Assembly (NCBI RefSeq): GCF_003610695.1
Contig: NZ_RAQH01000005.1
Location: 1-64,000 of the forward strand
Length of the DNA: 64,000 nucleotides
Source of the DNA: Epilithonimonas arachidiradicis
GTDB lineage: Bacteria; Bacteroidota; Bacteroidia; Flavobacteriales; Weeksellaceae
Reading direction: 5' to 3'
Each line of letters opens with the position of its first letter. Within the stretch, counting starts at the first letter, position 1. Under the pieces are notes generated by a model. That model had not been told where the DNA came from, made no database searches, and worked only from the letters and a program-made list of their open reading frames with translations. Below, one piece after another: positions 62,696-64,000 of this stretch. Made by a program: the position numbers and the translations under genes.

Positions 62696-64000
62696 TTATT
62701 TCAAAACAGGAATCTCCACAAAACTATCATTAAACCAATATATCATTAACGGTTCTTTTGCATCGGCAATCGTTTCGGAAGTTACTGTTTTCCCGCTTCC
62801 GTAATTCAGTTCTGAAAAAGCATTTTTATTGACATTCAGAATAATGACCAGCCGGCTTCCTTTCTGCAGTTGTTTGCTGATCAGATGCGTATTTTCAAAT
62901 GCAATGGTTTCTTTTTTACCGGGAGTCAGCAATTGTCTTTTGGTATTGTCTTTGGCATAGCTTGCACGACCGATATAGTAGGAAAGATGAAAATATTGGC
63001 CCTCTGGTGTGAGTTCGTAAAGGGTTAGTCCCAGATCTACGTCTTTTTTGTTGATGCTCAGTTTTATATTTCCAAGGAATGATCCGTTCACCAGCATAGC
63101 ATCCAGAGGTTCACTTATAAAAACATAGCCGTTACCAGCCACACTTTCCCGAATAACAGGATCCGGATAATAATCATTATTGCTGGTTGTACGGTCTGCA
63201 AAATCTACTTTCTGAACCAAATATTTATTAGGCTCAGGTTTATTTGGGCTCAATAAATATTCGTTATCACTGACTTTAACAGAACCTAGATAAAATTTCA
63301 AATAACTATTATGCATAGCCTCCAGTGAAGCTGCACTTCGCCATTCATCTGTTCCCATAACCTGATAATTGACCTTATCTTTCAGAAAAGAAGGTTTTTC
63401 TGCGCCTTTCAGAATATAATCCAGCCATTGGTACGTGTATTCCTTGATTGGAAACAAAGCATTTTTACTTACTGTATATCCGTTGACAACTTCCTGTCCG
63501 CCCATTTGTGTTCCGAAATGCCCGTAAGGACCGATCACCAGATAAGCCGGCGTCTTAGGGCTGTATTTATTGAGCTCACGCAGGTAATAAATTCCTGAAT
63601 TCTGGGAATCATTATAATAACCGTCAAATGCCAATACAGGAATATTAATCTTGGCAAAATCTTCCTTATACGGAGCCATATCTTGCCAATATTTGTCGAA
63701 TGCAGGATGATTGATCCAACGCTGAAAAAGTCGGTTCGGTGTGCCGTCAATGCTGTCCATCTTGTTATATGCAACTCCGGTTTCCCACCATTTGAACATC
63801 ATATTTCTGAACCTTTGGCGGTCATCACCTGTTTTATTATCCAGATATTTATTGTTTCCTACGTAAAAAGACCATTCGTAATTGGGATTGATGAAAATAT
63901 TATTTTCCATAGGAAGCCCCATTCCCGGACGGTTGGCAACATAAGGAACAATCGTTTTCAGTGCAGGATGAAGATTTTTAGCTGCCGCCCACTGTGTAAA
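62696..64000 (-). CDS. CocE/NonD-family alpha/beta hydrolase, 3' part (5' end outside window)
   Basis: At least 434 aa visible; the frame stays open to the right edge and reads through to WAAAKNLHPALKTIVP and YVANRPGMGLPMEN, the usual stretch after the nucleophile elbow of CocE/X-Pro dipeptidyl-peptidase-like hydrolases. So the start and the catalytic Ser lie outside. The Asp region (IPVLAFDGYYNDSQNSGIYY) and the His (VIGPYGHFGTQ) are present. The C-terminal jelly roll (LSINKKDVDLGLTLYELTPEG, GSRLVIILNVNKNAFSELNYG) is complete. Family members cleave amide or ester bonds, often as secreted dipeptidases. No link to the pectin locus is seen. Confidence 0.87.
   Translation of the reverse strand, partial: FTQWAAAKNLHPALKTIVPYVANRPGMGLPMENNIFINPNYEWSFYVGNNKYLDNKTGDDRQRFRNMMFKWWETGVAYNKMDSIDGTPNRLFQRWINHPAFDKYWQDMAPYKEDFAKINIPVLAFDGYYNDSQNSGIYYLRELNKYSPKTPAYLVIGPYGHFGTQMGGQEVVNGYTVSKNALFPIKEYTYQWLDYILKGAEKPSFLKDKVNYQVMGTDEWRSAASLEAMHNSYLKFYLGSVKVSDNEYLLSPNKPEPNKYLVQKVDFADRTTSNNDYYPDPVIRESVAGNGYVFISEPLDAMLVNGSFLGNIKLSINKKDVDLGLTLYELTPEGQYFHLSYYIGRASYAKDNTKRQLLTPGKKETIAFENTHLISKQLQKGSRLVIILNVNKNAFSELNYGSGKTVTSETIADAKEPLMIYWFNDSFVEIPVLK

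Noticed and set aside
1-64000. Search for rRNA, tRNA, CRISPR arrays, toxin-antitoxin or phage-defence genes
   Set aside because: By eye none was seen; all long frames fall into K+ transport, pectin/rhamnose use, regulation or surface proteins. A tRNA or covariance-model scan was not possible here.

Overview
The window is a piece of a Bacteroidota chromosome, most likely a flavobacterium of the Chryseobacterium/Weeksellaceae type. It is AT-rich and carries a SusC/SusD pair, a type IX secretion C-terminal sorting domain, Bacteroidota-type promoters (TAnnTTTG-like -7 boxes), few Shine-Dalgarno sites, and a kdp operon in the split-KdpD arrangement. I saw no rRNA, tRNA, CRISPR array, prophage or defence system.

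Layout. (1) 1-612: 3' part of an IS481-type transposase with a strong terminator. (2) 0.7-11.5 kb, minus strand: a K+ uptake operon that begins with four small unannotated or barely annotated genes (119, 44, 26 and 25 aa; the last is KdpF). It continues kdpA, kdpB, kdpC, an outer-membrane porin, the N-terminal KdpD sensor as a separate protein, and a separate histidine kinase. An NtrC-type sigma54-dependent response regulator with its own terminator lies upstream in place of the usual OmpR-type KdpE. (3) 11.7-53.6 kb: a large rhamnogalacturonan-I/pectin and L-rhamnose utilisation locus. The plus-strand arm encodes GH105, CE12 esterase, alpha/beta esterase, GH28, two large uncharacterised (alpha/alpha)6-type proteins, a PL1-type pectate lyase and a GntR-type regulator. 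The minus-strand arm encodes SusC/SusD, bifunctional RhaEW, RhaI, RhaB, an LldD-type lactate oxidase, RhaT, a beta-propeller protein, GH105, PL11, a ThuA/GATase-like protein, GH106, CE12, GH2 and GH28. (4) 53.8-64 kb: a NarL-type response regulator and TPR histidine kinase, a secreted T9SS protein, a TonB-dependent receptor, a membrane-anchored TPR-AraC regulator and the 3' part of a CocE-type hydrolase.

How it works together. Lyases (PL1, PL11), GH28 enzymes and esterases cut and deacetylate the pectin backbone. SusC/D imports oligosaccharides. GH105 enzymes remove the unsaturated uronic acid, and GH106 and GH2 remove rhamnose and galactose. RhaT takes up L-rhamnose, and RhaI, RhaB and RhaEW convert it to dihydroxyacetone phosphate plus L-lactate, which LldD can oxidise to pyruvate.

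The most notable new observation is a repeated promoter module. Seven transcription units of this locus, on both strands, carry a 16-bp direct-repeat element (consensus CAGGACAGTGCAGGAY) placed exactly 21 nt before a -7 box. It looks like the activator site of a local pectin/rhamnose regulon. Other points are a dispersed ~90-bp repeat in three copies, a 33-nt perfect hairpin in two identical copies, and repeat-like sequence read through in frame inside two genes.
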